Shown here: one piece after another, positions 6,241-12,622 of the stretch | How the letters are laid out: every line of letters begins with the position of its first letter | Numbering within the stretch: position 1 is the stretch's first letter | NCBI GenBank assembly: GCA_046730475.1 | Contig: JBKPIY010000019.1 | Coordinates: 1-20,771, forward strand | Direction of reading: 5' to 3' | Length of the DNA: 20,771 nt | From: JBKPIY01 sp046730475 | Lineage (GTDB): Bacteria > Actinomycetota > Thermoleophilia > Solirubrobacterales > 70-9 | Translations under genes and position numbers: made by a program | Notes under the pieces: model-generated | Seen by the model: only the letters and a program-made list of their open reading frames with translations | The model's database searches: none | Told to the model about the DNA's origin: nothing

Positions 6241-7131
6241 ATGGAGATCGGGATCGGACTGCCGGCCACCATCCCCGGCACCACTCGGGAGCAGCTCCTC
6301 GACTGGGCGCGCGAGGCGGAGAGCGCCCGGTTCTCGAGCCTCGGAACGATCGATCGGATCGCGTACCCGAACTACGACCCTCTGATCGCGCTCTCGGGGG
6401 CGGCCGCGGTCACCGACCGGATCCGCCTCGCGACCACCGTGATCCTCGGCCCGCTGCGGATGAACGCGGCCCTGCTCGCGAAGCAGATCCTCTCCCTGGA
6501 CGCGCTCGCCGGCGGCGGTCGGGCGGTGCTGGGGATCGCGCTCGGCGGGCGCGAGGACGACTATGAGGTGAGCGGCGCATCGATGTCGGAGCGCGGCACC
6601 TGGCTCGATGCGGCGCTCCCCACGATCCGCGCGATCTGGGAAGGGGCGGGCGTGAACGAGGCGAAGATCGGCCCGCGGCCGATCGGCGCCGGCCCCGGGC
6701 TGCTCGTCGGCGGGACCGTCGATGCGGCCTTCGACCGCGCCGCTCGCTACGCCGACGGCTACATGCTCGGCGGCGGCAGCCCGGACGATCTCGCCGGGGC
6801 GATCGGGAGGCTGAACGAGGCCTGGGAGCGCCACGGGCGCCACGGGGAGCCCCGAAAGCTGGCGCTCGCCTGCTTCTCCCTCGGGGGCGACGCCGAGGGC
6901 CACGCCGAGGCGTACCTTCGCGACTACTACGCCTGGCTCGGCGAGGAGTTGAGCGGGATGATCGCCGCCAGCGCGGCTAAGGATCCCGACACCGTCAGGG
7001 AGTACCTCTCGGCGTTCGAGGCCGTGGGCTGCGATGAGCTGATTCTCTTTCCGAGCTCCTCCGACCCCGCGCAGGTGGGCCTGCTGGCGGAGGCGGCCGG
7101 GCTCGGTCGGCCGCCCGCATTCGGATCCTGA
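6241..7131 (+). CDS. LLM-class (luciferase-like) oxidoreductase, probably F420 or FMN dependent
   Basis: The 296-residue protein has the bacterial-luciferase TIM-barrel pattern. It opens with strand 1 MEIGIGLPATIPG, then SLGTIDRIAYPNYDPLIALSGAAAVTDRIRLATTVILGP at about 34-72, with the conserved PLIAL and the strand ending R-L-x-T-x-V. LLAKQILSLDALAGGGRAVLGIALGGREDDYE follows at 79-110 (the K-Q-x-x-S-L-D-x-L-(S/A)-G-G-R motif), and LLVGGTVDAAFDRAARYADGYMLGGG near 155-180. This marks it as a flavin- or F420-dependent LLM enzyme. The neighbouring Rv0121-type protein favours F420. The start ATG is fixed by the universal strand-1 sequence. Substrate unknown. Confidence 0.92.
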   Translation: MEIGIGLPATIPGTTREQLLDWAREAESARFSSLGTIDRIAYPNYDPLIALSGAAAVTDRIRLATTVILGPLRMNAALLAKQILSLDALAGGGRAVLGIALGGREDDYEVSGASMSERGTWLDAALPTIRAIWEGAGVNEAKIGPRPIGAGPGLLVGGTVDAAFDRAARYADGYMLGGGSPDDLAGAIGRLNEAWERHGRHGEPRKLALACFSLGGDAEGHAEAYLRDYYAWLGEELSGMIAASAAKDPDTVREYLSAFEAVGCDELILFPSSSDPAQVGLLAEAAGLGRPPAFGS

Positions 7132-7223
7132 CGCCGACCAATCGGCGGCCGGCGGCCGGCGTCCGGCGGCAGGAGGTGTCCAGCGTCCGCGGTCCACCCG
7201 GCCCTGTCAGACTGCCGGCCGGG

Positions 7224-8180
7224 ATGATCGGCGAGCGAGAGGTCGACGGCTATCCGGCCCGGACCCTGACGAGCGGCGACCAGGGCGGGGGCGAGGCCCT
7301 CGAGGCGACCTTCGTCCCGAGCGCCGGGATGGTCGCCTGCTCGCTTCGCCACCGGGGGGAGGAGCTCCTCGGCCAGCGGGGCGGCCTCGCCGTCTACGTC
7401 GCCGAGCGCGGGACGATGGGGATCCCTCTCCTCCATCCCTGGGCGAACCGGCTCAGCCTGATGCGGTTCCCGCTCGCCGGCCGCGAGGTCTTCCTCGATC
7501 CCCCCTCGACCACGGTGAGCCTCGATCCGACCGGGCTCCCGATCCACGGCCTGCTGTCGGCGGCGGCCGGGTGGGCGGTGGAGCGACACCAGCCGGCCGA
7601 CGATGGCGGCGTGCTCGCGGCCCGTTTCGACTTCGGGGCTAACGACGACCTGCTGGCCGCCTTCCCGTTCCCGCACGAGATCGAGATCGAGGCAACACTG
7701 GCCGGCCCGATCCTGACAATCGAGACGACGGTGCACCCAACCGCCGACGCGGAGGTGCCGATCTCGTTCGGCTACCACCCATACTTCCGGCTTCCCGGCA
7801 TCGAGCGGGCCGAATGGGAGCTCGAGCTCCCGGTCCACGAGCGGCTCGAGCTCGACGAGCGGATGCTCCCCACCGGCGGGCGCCAGGAGGTCCGGATAGA
7901 CCCGGGCCCGCTCGGCTCGCGAACGTTCGATGACGGCTACCTCGCCCCGCCCGACTCGGCCCCCTTCGCCCTCGCCGGGGGCGGGCGGCGGATCGAGGTC
8001 GCCTACATCTCGGGCTACCCCTACGCCCAGGTGTACGCTCCCGACGACGACGACGTCGTCGCCTTGGAGCCGATGACCGCGCCCACCAACGCCTTCGTCA
8101 CCGACGGCCCCGAGCTGCCCCTGCTCTCGCCCGGTGAGAGCTACGCGGCGGCGTTCTCGGTCACCGTGACCGAGGCCTGA
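7224..8180 (+). CDS. Aldose-1-epimerase-like protein
   Basis: With the ATG at 7224 the protein is 318 residues, the usual length for aldose-1-epimerase (galactose mutarotase) family members. An upstream in-frame GTG at 7176 would add a proline/glycine-rich stretch unlike the family. Visible motifs are PLLHPWANRL (68-77), the conserved histidine in LPIHGLL (H108), the catalytic histidine in FGYHPYFRLP (H185) and the catalytic glutamate in LEPMTAPTNAF (E282). The family interconverts alpha and beta anomers of hexoses in the cytosol; the sugar here is unknown. It follows the LLM gene after 92 bp and converges with the small membrane-protein gene at 8221. Confidence 0.9.
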   Translation: MIGEREVDGYPARTLTSGDQGGGEALEATFVPSAGMVACSLRHRGEELLGQRGGLAVYVAERGTMGIPLLHPWANRLSLMRFPLAGREVFLDPPSTTVSLDPTGLPIHGLLSAAAGWAVERHQPADDGGVLAARFDFGANDDLLAAFPFPHEIEIEATLAGPILTIETTVHPTADAEVPISFGYHPYFRLPGIERAEWELELPVHERLELDERMLPTGGRQEVRIDPGPLGSRTFDDGYLAPPDSAPFALAGGGRRIEVAYISGYPYAQVYAPDDDDVVALEPMTAPTNAFVTDGPELPLLSPGESYAAAFSVTVTEA

Positions 8181-8220
8181 GCCCGCTCACGGCTTCGATC
8201 CGAGCCCGCTGGGGCGCCGC

Positions 8221-8619
8221 TCACTCCACATGGTGAAGGGCGTAGGCGACCCCCCCGATCACAACGGCGACCATCACCAACCACGCGGGAATCAGCCACC
8301 CGGCGATCCCGGCGATCGCGAGCATCCGCCGCCGCAAGCCGGGAAGGACGAGGGCGAGGAGGGAGGCGACGAAGACGACGGCCGCCAGGGTGATGACCGG
8401 GACCGCGATCAGGGTGCGGGCGGGGGCATCGAGGGCGCTCCCCAGGCCGCGCCCGAAGTCGGTGTCGAGGATCGCGATCACCACCGCGACCACCACCGAG
8501 GCGTAGAGAGCGCCGAAGGTGGCGAGCACGTACTCCTCGGCTTCGCTCCGCTCCCCGGCCCGCGGGCGGGCCGGTCGATCGGGTCCCTCGACGCGGCGGT
8601 CGCGTCCCGCTGACCCCAT
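8221..8619 (-). CDS. Small membrane protein, unknown function
   Basis: The 132-residue product has an arginine-rich, disordered N-terminus (1-25), then about three membrane helices near 32-51, 69-93 and 98-127, and ends in YALHHVE. The hydrophobic pattern and clean codon bias support a real gene. The exact start is uncertain: ATG at 8619 has only a weak, distant GGAG, and the poorly conserved-looking first 25 residues leave a later start possible. No family was recognised. It converges on the epimerase gene with 40 bp between stops. A strong hairpin at 8651-8672 lies just upstream and would insulate it from the minus-strand RNA region beyond. Confidence 0.6.
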   Translation of the reverse strand: MGSAGRDRRVEGPDRPARPRAGERSEAEEYVLATFGALYASVVVAVVIAILDTDFGRGLGSALDAPARTLIAVPVITLAAVVFVASLLALVLPGLRRRMLAIAGIAGWLIPAWLVMVAVVIGGVAYALHHVE

Positions 8620-8650
8620 CGGGCGAATCTACTCCGCCCGGGAACGCGAA

Positions 8651-8672
8651 GGGCCGCCCCTCGGGGCGGCCC
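8651..8672 (-). terminator. Rho-independent-like terminator hairpin
   Basis: The arms GGGCCGCCC (8651-8659) and GGGCGGCCC (8664-8672) pair perfectly around a CTCG loop (CGAG on the minus strand). On the minus strand the stem is followed by TTCGCGTT, only partly T-rich. There is no plus-strand gene just upstream, so it most plausibly ends a minus-strand transcript beginning near 8900-8950. The hairpin after the RTX gene (14737-14758) has the same loop. Confidence 0.6.
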
Positions 8673-8835
8673 TCCACAAGCGGTGCGGCTTCTGAGCGAG
8701 CGTCGGATCCAGGTGGGGAGGGACAGCTCCCACCTCCGCAGCCCGCCGGTGCCCGGGTTGGATTCCGCCGGGTGGCCGCACGCCACCCGCGACCCTCAGG
8801 CACATCGAGGAGCGCCTGGCTCCCAGCGCCCGGAC

Positions 8836-8880
8836 CTAGCGGCCCTGCACCTCCGGTGTCCCAGAAAGCATCGAACTCAA
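8836..8880 (-). CDS. Micro-ORF, 14 residues, behind a near-perfect anti-SD complement
   Basis: TTG at 8880 starts (M)SSMLSGTPEVQGR and ends with TAG at 8838-8836. The core AGGAGG (8896-8891) lies 10 nt upstream, within a 16-nt stretch that is one mismatch from the full complement of the 16S 3' end. An internal ATG at 8871 would be 19 nt away and is less likely. The peptide has no recognisable domain. Such strong SDs before tiny ORFs suggest a leader peptide or a ribosome-stalling/sequestering element. Translation is not shown, and the coding potential of 14 codons cannot be judged statistically. Confidence 0.35.
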   Translation of the reverse strand: MSSMLSGTPEVQGR

Positions 8881-8989
8881 GTTAGGACCACCTCCTTTCT
8901 CCGGTGATCCCCATTCAAGCAAAGGGCGAAGTCGTGAACGGCGAGCCTCCCCGCGGCGGTCGGGCGGCGGCCTAGGATCCAGGGCGCCG

Positions 8990-9481
8990 ATGGGCAGCTC
9001 GCGGCGAACATCCTGGCTTTCGGTCCCGTCCAAGGCCGCCGTGTTGACCGCCGCCGTCGTGGCCGCGAGCGGGTGCGGGGATGGCTCCCAGCGGCTCAGC
9101 AGGGAGGAGCTGATCGCGAGGGGCGACGCGCTCTGCCGGGAGGCCGAGCACAGCTTCGCCCGGATTCAGGCCCAGCCGCCGAGGAGCGCGAAGGAGGCGG
9201 CCGATCAGACCGGCGAGCTGATCGACGTCTCGAAGGACGAGGTCGACGGCCTCCGCCGGCTCGACCCGCCCGACGATCTGAAGCCCGCCCTCGAGCGCTA
9301 CATCGCCGCCCGCAGGGCGGTGATCGACGTGTTCGAGCGAGGGCGGGACGCCGCCGACAACCAGGACGCCCGGGCCTACCGAGCGGCCCAGAAGCAAGTG
9401 AAATCCGGCGAGGCGGCGCGGTACCGCCTCGCGCGAGCGGTGGGGTTCGCCGACTGCAGCAGGCCGAGCCGCGGTCTCTAG
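8990..9481 (+). CDS. Putative lipoprotein, unknown function
   Basis: The 163-residue protein begins with a basic segment (MGSSRRTSW), then a hydrophobic stretch (AAVLTAAVVAASGC) with a lipobox-like A-S-G-C; C29 would be the lipidated residue. The mature part is helical and charged (SREELIARGDALCREAEHSFARIQ, EVDGLRRLDPPDDLKPALERYIAARRAVIDVF), with two further cysteines (48 and near the end). It is likely tethered to the outer face of the membrane. TAGGAT (8973-8978) lies 11 nt before the ATG and no SD is seen, so it may be leaderless. Its TAG overlaps the TAG of the converging gene at 9478. No family was recognised. Confidence 0.7.
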   Translation: MGSSRRTSWLSVPSKAAVLTAAVVAASGCGDGSQRLSREELIARGDALCREAEHSFARIQAQPPRSAKEAADQTGELIDVSKDEVDGLRRLDPPDDLKPALERYIAARRAVIDVFERGRDAADNQDARAYRAAQKQVKSGEAARYRLARAVGFADCSRPSRGL

Positions 9482-9885
9482 GCGGATCGGCTGTTCGCCG
9501 CCATCCAGGCGAACCCGAGCGTCATCCCGAGGTTCGCGAGGCCCGCGAGGCGGAGGCCGGCCTTGGCGCCCGGTCGTGAGACCGCCGCCGAGCGCGACCA
9601 GACGAGATCGGTGAGCAGCTCGGTCGCGCGAAGCCACGACAGCGCCCACCAGTCGCGCCGCCGCCCGCGACGGTCGGCGATCAGGTGGGCGGCGGCGAAG
9701 GTCAGCCAGATCGGCCCGCAGCGGCGAAACAGCTCGCGGGCGTCGTCGGAGGGAGGATCGTGGCCGAGGGCGCCGAGGGCGGCGTCGGGGGCGAGGAGCG
9801 CCCCCGTGCCGAGCGCCAGGTCGAACGCGATCATGTTCCGGTTCAGGCGGCGCAGCTCCCGCTCCAGGGCCGAGGACGAATTCAC
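9478..9885 (-). CDS. Small membrane protein, unknown function
   Basis: GTG at 9885 gives 135 residues: a charged helix (SALERELRRLNRNMIAFDL), then hydrophobic segments around 18-36, 57-70, 80-95 and 110-130, including FRRCGPIWLTFAAAHLIADRRGRRRDWWALSWLRATELLTD. The W-rich helices and basic loops suggest a polytopic plasma-membrane protein; the pattern somewhat resembles small DoxX-like or DUF4345-type proteins, but I cannot assign it. A longer in-frame extension to an ATG at 9984 would run into the regulator gene and is rejected. No SD is seen; TTGGAT lies about 9 nt before the GTG. Its stop shares the CTAG tetranucleotide (9478-9481) with the converging lipoprotein gene. Confidence 0.65.
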   Translation of the reverse strand: MNSSSALERELRRLNRNMIAFDLALGTGALLAPDAALGALGHDPPSDDARELFRRCGPIWLTFAAAHLIADRRGRRRDWWALSWLRATELLTDLVWSRSAAVSRPGAKAGLRLAGLANLGMTLGFAWMAANSRSA

Positions 9886-9965
9886 TGGGGCGCGATCCAA
9901 GCACAACCGCCCGACCGGTGCGCCTCGCGGAAGGGAAAGCGTGAGCCCCGGCGAATTGGACCGCC

Positions 9966-10829
9966 GTGGCCCGGACCGCGACAAAGGCCCGACCGGCTCG
10001 AAAGAGCCTCTCCGAGTACATCACCGAGCGCTTCGACGAGTTCTCGCGCTCGCAGAAGGACGTTGCCCGCTACATCGTTGACCACCTCGACGAGGCCGCC
10101 TTCCAGACCGCGGAGGAGCTGGCCCGCCGCGCCAACACCTCCTCCTCGACCGTGGTCCGCTTCTCGCAGGCGCTCGGCTTCGAGGGCTATCCCGAGCTTC
10201 AGCAGGCGGCGATCGAGGAGTACCGGCACAAGGTCTCCGGCGGGGAGGGGAACGGTGGGACAGGCGCCGCCGCCCTGTTCAGCTTCGACCACTCGGAGTT
10301 CGAGGCGAGCCTGGGCGCCGACTACTCGAACATCGAGGAGACGGCGCGAAGCCTCACCCGGGAGCAGATCGAGGCATCGGTGTCGGCCCTCGCCACCGCC
10401 CGGCGGGTGTTGATCGTGGGGGTCGAGCAGATGGCCTTCTTCGCGAGCTACCTTCGCCACCTGCTGGGGCTCCTGGACATCCGGGCGGAGATCGTCGCCT
10501 CGCCGCGCCAGGACAACATCCAGAAGCTCTCCCGGCTGGGTGAGGACACCCTCCTGGTGGCGCTGAGCGCCGGGCGCGCCCATCCGCTCGTCCTCCGAGC
10601 GCTGAAGCTCGCGCGCCACCGGCGTGCCCGCACGATCTCGATCACCGACGCCACCCTCTCCGACGTCGCCGAGCACTCCGAGCTGATCCTCTACTACTCC
10701 TCCAACGGCCCCTCCTACATCCGCTCGAACGCGGCCCTGATGGGCCTGGTGCAAGCGCTCGCCCACGGCGTCTACGCCCGCGACGAGGCCGCTCACCGCG
10801 ATCGCATCCGCGCCTTCAAGCTGAAATAG
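9966..10829 (+). CDS. RpiR/MurR-family transcriptional regulator
   Basis: The 287-residue protein has an N-terminal RpiR helix-turn-helix domain at about 14-90. SRSQKDVARYIVDHLDEAAFQTAEELARRANTSSSTVVRFSQALGFEGYPELQ includes the conserved T-A-E-E-L-A-x-x-x-x-x-S-x-S-T-V-V-R-F segment with recognition helix at 56-70. A SIS (sugar-phosphate-binding) domain follows at about 130-260, with RRVLIVGVEQMAFFASYLRHLL and LLVALSAGRAHPLVLRALKLARHRRARTISITD. Family members sense phosphosugars and often control sugar or amino-sugar catabolism. No sugar operon is adjacent; the aldose epimerase at 7224 is the only sugar-related neighbour. GTG at 9966 is the start, 80 bp from the divergent membrane-protein gene, without a clear SD. 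Confidence 0.92.
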   Translation: MARTATKARPARKSLSEYITERFDEFSRSQKDVARYIVDHLDEAAFQTAEELARRANTSSSTVVRFSQALGFEGYPELQQAAIEEYRHKVSGGEGNGGTGAAALFSFDHSEFEASLGADYSNIEETARSLTREQIEASVSALATARRVLIVGVEQMAFFASYLRHLLGLLDIRAEIVASPRQDNIQKLSRLGEDTLLVALSAGRAHPLVLRALKLARHRRARTISITDATLSDVAEHSELILYYSSNGPSYIRSNAALMGLVQALAHGVYARDEAAHRDRIRAFKLK

Positions 10830-11082
10830 GGTCGCGACAAGGTGGCGCAGACCCGGGGGGCGAACTCCGGGCCTGCACCTGATTCTGGACCCCGGGGGAT
10901 GGGTCCAAGCTCTGTATCGCAGCGGCCCGCCCTCCCTACGCGCCGCTCCTTATCAGTTTGCCCGCCCCACAACCTCGCAAACGGGACGCTGGATCGCCTC
11001 GAGCGGGGGATGCTCCAAACCGGAGCAGAGCCGCCCTCGGGGTTGGAGGACCGCGCCCCGACGGCGCGGCTATATTGGGCTC
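10830..11082. other. Intergenic region upstream of pdxS with two inverted repeats
   Basis: No gene is seen in these 253 bp. TGGACCC (10886-10892) and GGGTCCA (10901-10907) form a 7-bp hairpin with an 8-nt loop; it might end the regulator transcript but has no T-run. The pdxS promoter elements lie at the right end. Confidence 0.4.
11051..11076 (+). promoter_or_regulatory. pdxS promoter: TATATT box with adjoining inverted repeat
   Basis: TATATT (11071-11076) ends 6 nt before the pdxS GTG, so transcription would begin at or next to the start codon, a leaderless arrangement. Immediately upstream CCGCGCC (11051-11057) and GGCGCGG (11063-11069) form a perfect inverted repeat with a 5-nt gap, in the spacer between -35 and -10, where a bound regulator would block RNA polymerase. 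The regulator is unknown. Confidence 0.5.
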
Positions 11083-11976
11083 GTGGCCGAGCGAGCGACA
11101 TTCAGGGTGAAGACCGGGCTCGCCGAGATGCTGAAGGGCGGGGTGATCATGGACGTGACCACCGCCGAGCAGGCGAAGATCGCCGAGGACGCCGGCGCCT
11201 GCGCGGTGATGGCGCTCGAGCGGGTGCCCGCCGACATCCGCGCCCAGGGGGGTGTGGCGAGGATGGCCAACCCGGCCAAGATCAAGGAGATCCAGGAGGC
11301 GGTGACGATCCCGGTGATGGCGAAGGCCCGGATCGGACATTTCGCCGAGGCACAGGTGCTGCAGTCGCTCGAGGTCGACTACATCGACGAGTCGGAGGTC
11401 CTGACCCCGGCCGATCAGTCCAACCACATCGACAAGTTCGCCTTCGAGGTCCCGTTCGTGTGCGGGGCGACCAACCTGGGCGAGGCCCTTCGCCGGATCG
11501 GCGAGGGGGCTGCGATGATCCGCTCCAAGGGCGAGGCCGGCACCGGAAACATCGTCGAGGCGGTCCGCCACATGCGCGAGATCACCGACGGGATCAAGCG
11601 GCTCGCCTCCCTTCGGGGCGAGCAGCTGGCCTCGGCGGCGAAGGAGCACCAGGCGCCCCCCGACGTCGTCCGGGACGTCGCCGAGCGCGGCTGGCTTCCG
11701 GTGCCGCTGTTCTGCGCGGGCGGGATCGCCACCCCGGCCGACGCCGCCCTGATGATGCAGCTCGGCGCCGAGGGCAACTTCGTCGGCTCGGGGATCTTCA
11801 AGAGCGAGGATCCCGCCAGGCGCGCCCGGGCGATCGTCGAGGCGACCACCCACTTCAACGACCCGGAGCGGGTCGCCGCCGCCTCGATGGAGCTTGGCGA
11901 AGCGATGCCGGGGCTCGAGATCGAGGCGCTTACCGCCGACGGCGGCGGCGGTCTCCTCCAGGGCCGCGGCAGCTGA
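11083..11976 (+). CDS. pdxS: Pyridoxal 5'-phosphate synthase, lyase subunit PdxS
   Basis: The 297-residue TIM-barrel enzyme makes PLP from ribose 5-phosphate, glyceraldehyde 3-phosphate and ammonia delivered by PdxT. Motifs match the family throughout: VKTGLAEMLKGGVIMDV (9-25), with D24, K81 (VMAKARIGH), which forms the first sugar imine, and K149 (IRSKGEAGTGN). FVCGATNLGEALRRI, FCAGGIATPADAALMMQLGAEGNFVGSGIFKSEDP and the C-terminal MPGLEI are also present. Length is standard. It works in the cytosol as a dodecamer with PdxT. It starts at GTG 11083 with a TATATT box 6 nt upstream, and its TGA is followed within 2 nt by the pdxT GTG, so the two are cotranslated. Confidence 0.98.
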   Translation: MAERATFRVKTGLAEMLKGGVIMDVTTAEQAKIAEDAGACAVMALERVPADIRAQGGVARMANPAKIKEIQEAVTIPVMAKARIGHFAEAQVLQSLEVDYIDESEVLTPADQSNHIDKFAFEVPFVCGATNLGEALRRIGEGAAMIRSKGEAGTGNIVEAVRHMREITDGIKRLASLRGEQLASAAKEHQAPPDVVRDVAERGWLPVPLFCAGGIATPADAALMMQLGAEGNFVGSGIFKSEDPARRARAIVEATTHFNDPERVAAASMELGEAMPGLEIEALTADGGGGLLQGRGS

Positions 11977-11977
11977 G

Positions 11978-12622
11978 GTGGGGGAGAGCCCGCTTCGAAT
12001 CGGCGTTCTCGCGATCCAGGGCGATTTCGAGGCGCACCGCAAGGTGCTGGCCGGGCTCGGCGCCGAGGTGGCCGAGGTGCGGACGCCCCCCGAGCTCGCC
12101 GATCTCGACGGGCTGGTGATCCCCGGCGGCGAGTCGACCACGATCACGATGGGCATGGAGCGCGAGGGCCTCGACCGCGCGGTCCGGGCGCACGCGGAGG
12201 CCGGCCGCCCGATCCTCGGGAGCTGCGCTGGGATGATCGTCTGCGACCGCGACCACCTGGGCATCTCCGACTACCGGTGCCGGCGAAACGCCTTCGGGCG
12301 CCAGCTTCAGAGCTTCGAGGAGGACCTCGCCGTCGATGGGATCGGCGAGGAGCCGCTGCGGGCGGTATTCATCCGCGCCCCGTGGGTGGAGGAGCGCGGC
12401 GCGGGGGTGGAGGTCCTGGCCGAGGTCGACCGCCACCCGGTGGCGGTCCGGGACCGGAGCTTGCTCGCGGTCGCATTTCACCCCGAGCTCACGGACGACA
12501 GTCGCCTCCACGCCCTGTTCATGGCGATGGCCACCAGGTCCAGGGACGAGCGGGGGCGCGACGGCGTCGCACCCCAGGCCCGGTACCCCCACGGGCGAAG
12601 CAAGGGAGGTGGCGGCGGATGA
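11978..12622 (+). CDS. pdxT: Pyridoxal 5'-phosphate synthase, glutaminase subunit PdxT
   Basis: PdxT hydrolyses glutamine and channels ammonia to PdxS. The class-I-type amidotransferase triad is visible: nucleophile C83 (LGSCAGM), H168 and E170 (AFHPEL). The substrate-binding PGGEST at 49-54 and RRNAFGRQLQSFE at 102-114 are also there. The GTG at 11978 lies 1 nt after the pdxS stop and gives the expected N-terminus LRIGVLAIQGDFEAH. At 214 residues it is some 15-20 longer than many PdxT proteins, owing to a C-terminal R/G-rich tail (RSRDERGRDG...GRSKGGGGG). That tail is encoded by the DNA carrying the ribosome site of the next gene. Its TGA overlaps that gene's ATG. Confidence 0.97.
   Translation: MGESPLRIGVLAIQGDFEAHRKVLAGLGAEVAEVRTPPELADLDGLVIPGGESTTITMGMEREGLDRAVRAHAEAGRPILGSCAGMIVCDRDHLGISDYRCRRNAFGRQLQSFEEDLAVDGIGEEPLRAVFIRAPWVEERGAGVEVLAEVDRHPVAVRDRSLLAVAFHPELTDDSRLHALFMAMATRSRDERGRDGVAPQARYPHGRSKGGGGG

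Larger units (their letters stand above)
8651..8900 (-). ncRNA. Candidate structured leader/small RNA with extended SD and 14-codon ORF
   Basis: No conventional gene fits 8620-8989, yet the minus strand is highly organised. AGAAAGGAGGTGGTCC (8900-8885) matches the full complement of the 16S rRNA tail (AGAAAGGAGGTGATCC, a sequence common in Actinobacteria) at 15 of 16 positions. A 14-codon ORF follows after 10 nt. Then come hairpins at 8823-8809 (arms GGAGC/GCTCC), 8789-8769 (8-bp arms CGGGTGGC/GCCACCCG, 5-nt loop) and 8735-8711 (7-bp arms AGGTGGG/CCCACCT), and finally the terminator-like hairpin at 8672-8651. The segment CCACCT (8716-8711) could pair with AGGTGG inside the SD. It could be an attenuator, a small regulatory RNA or a strongly translated micro-ORF transcript. 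It resembles no RNA family I can name. Confidence 0.45.

Noticed and set aside
8881..8900. 16S rRNA 3' end on the plus strand (CCTCCTTTCT)
   Set aside because: The match does not extend into the rest of the 16S 3' domain; it is better read as an SD complement on the minus strand.
10886..10907. Hairpin TGGACCC/GGGTCCA as a firm terminator of the RpiR-type gene
   Set aside because: Stem is only 7 bp, 57 nt after the stop, and lacks a T-run; kept only as a remark on the intergenic region.
10842..12119. 425-codon plus-strand frame across pdxS
   Set aside because: Runs out of phase through the clearly conserved PdxS frame.
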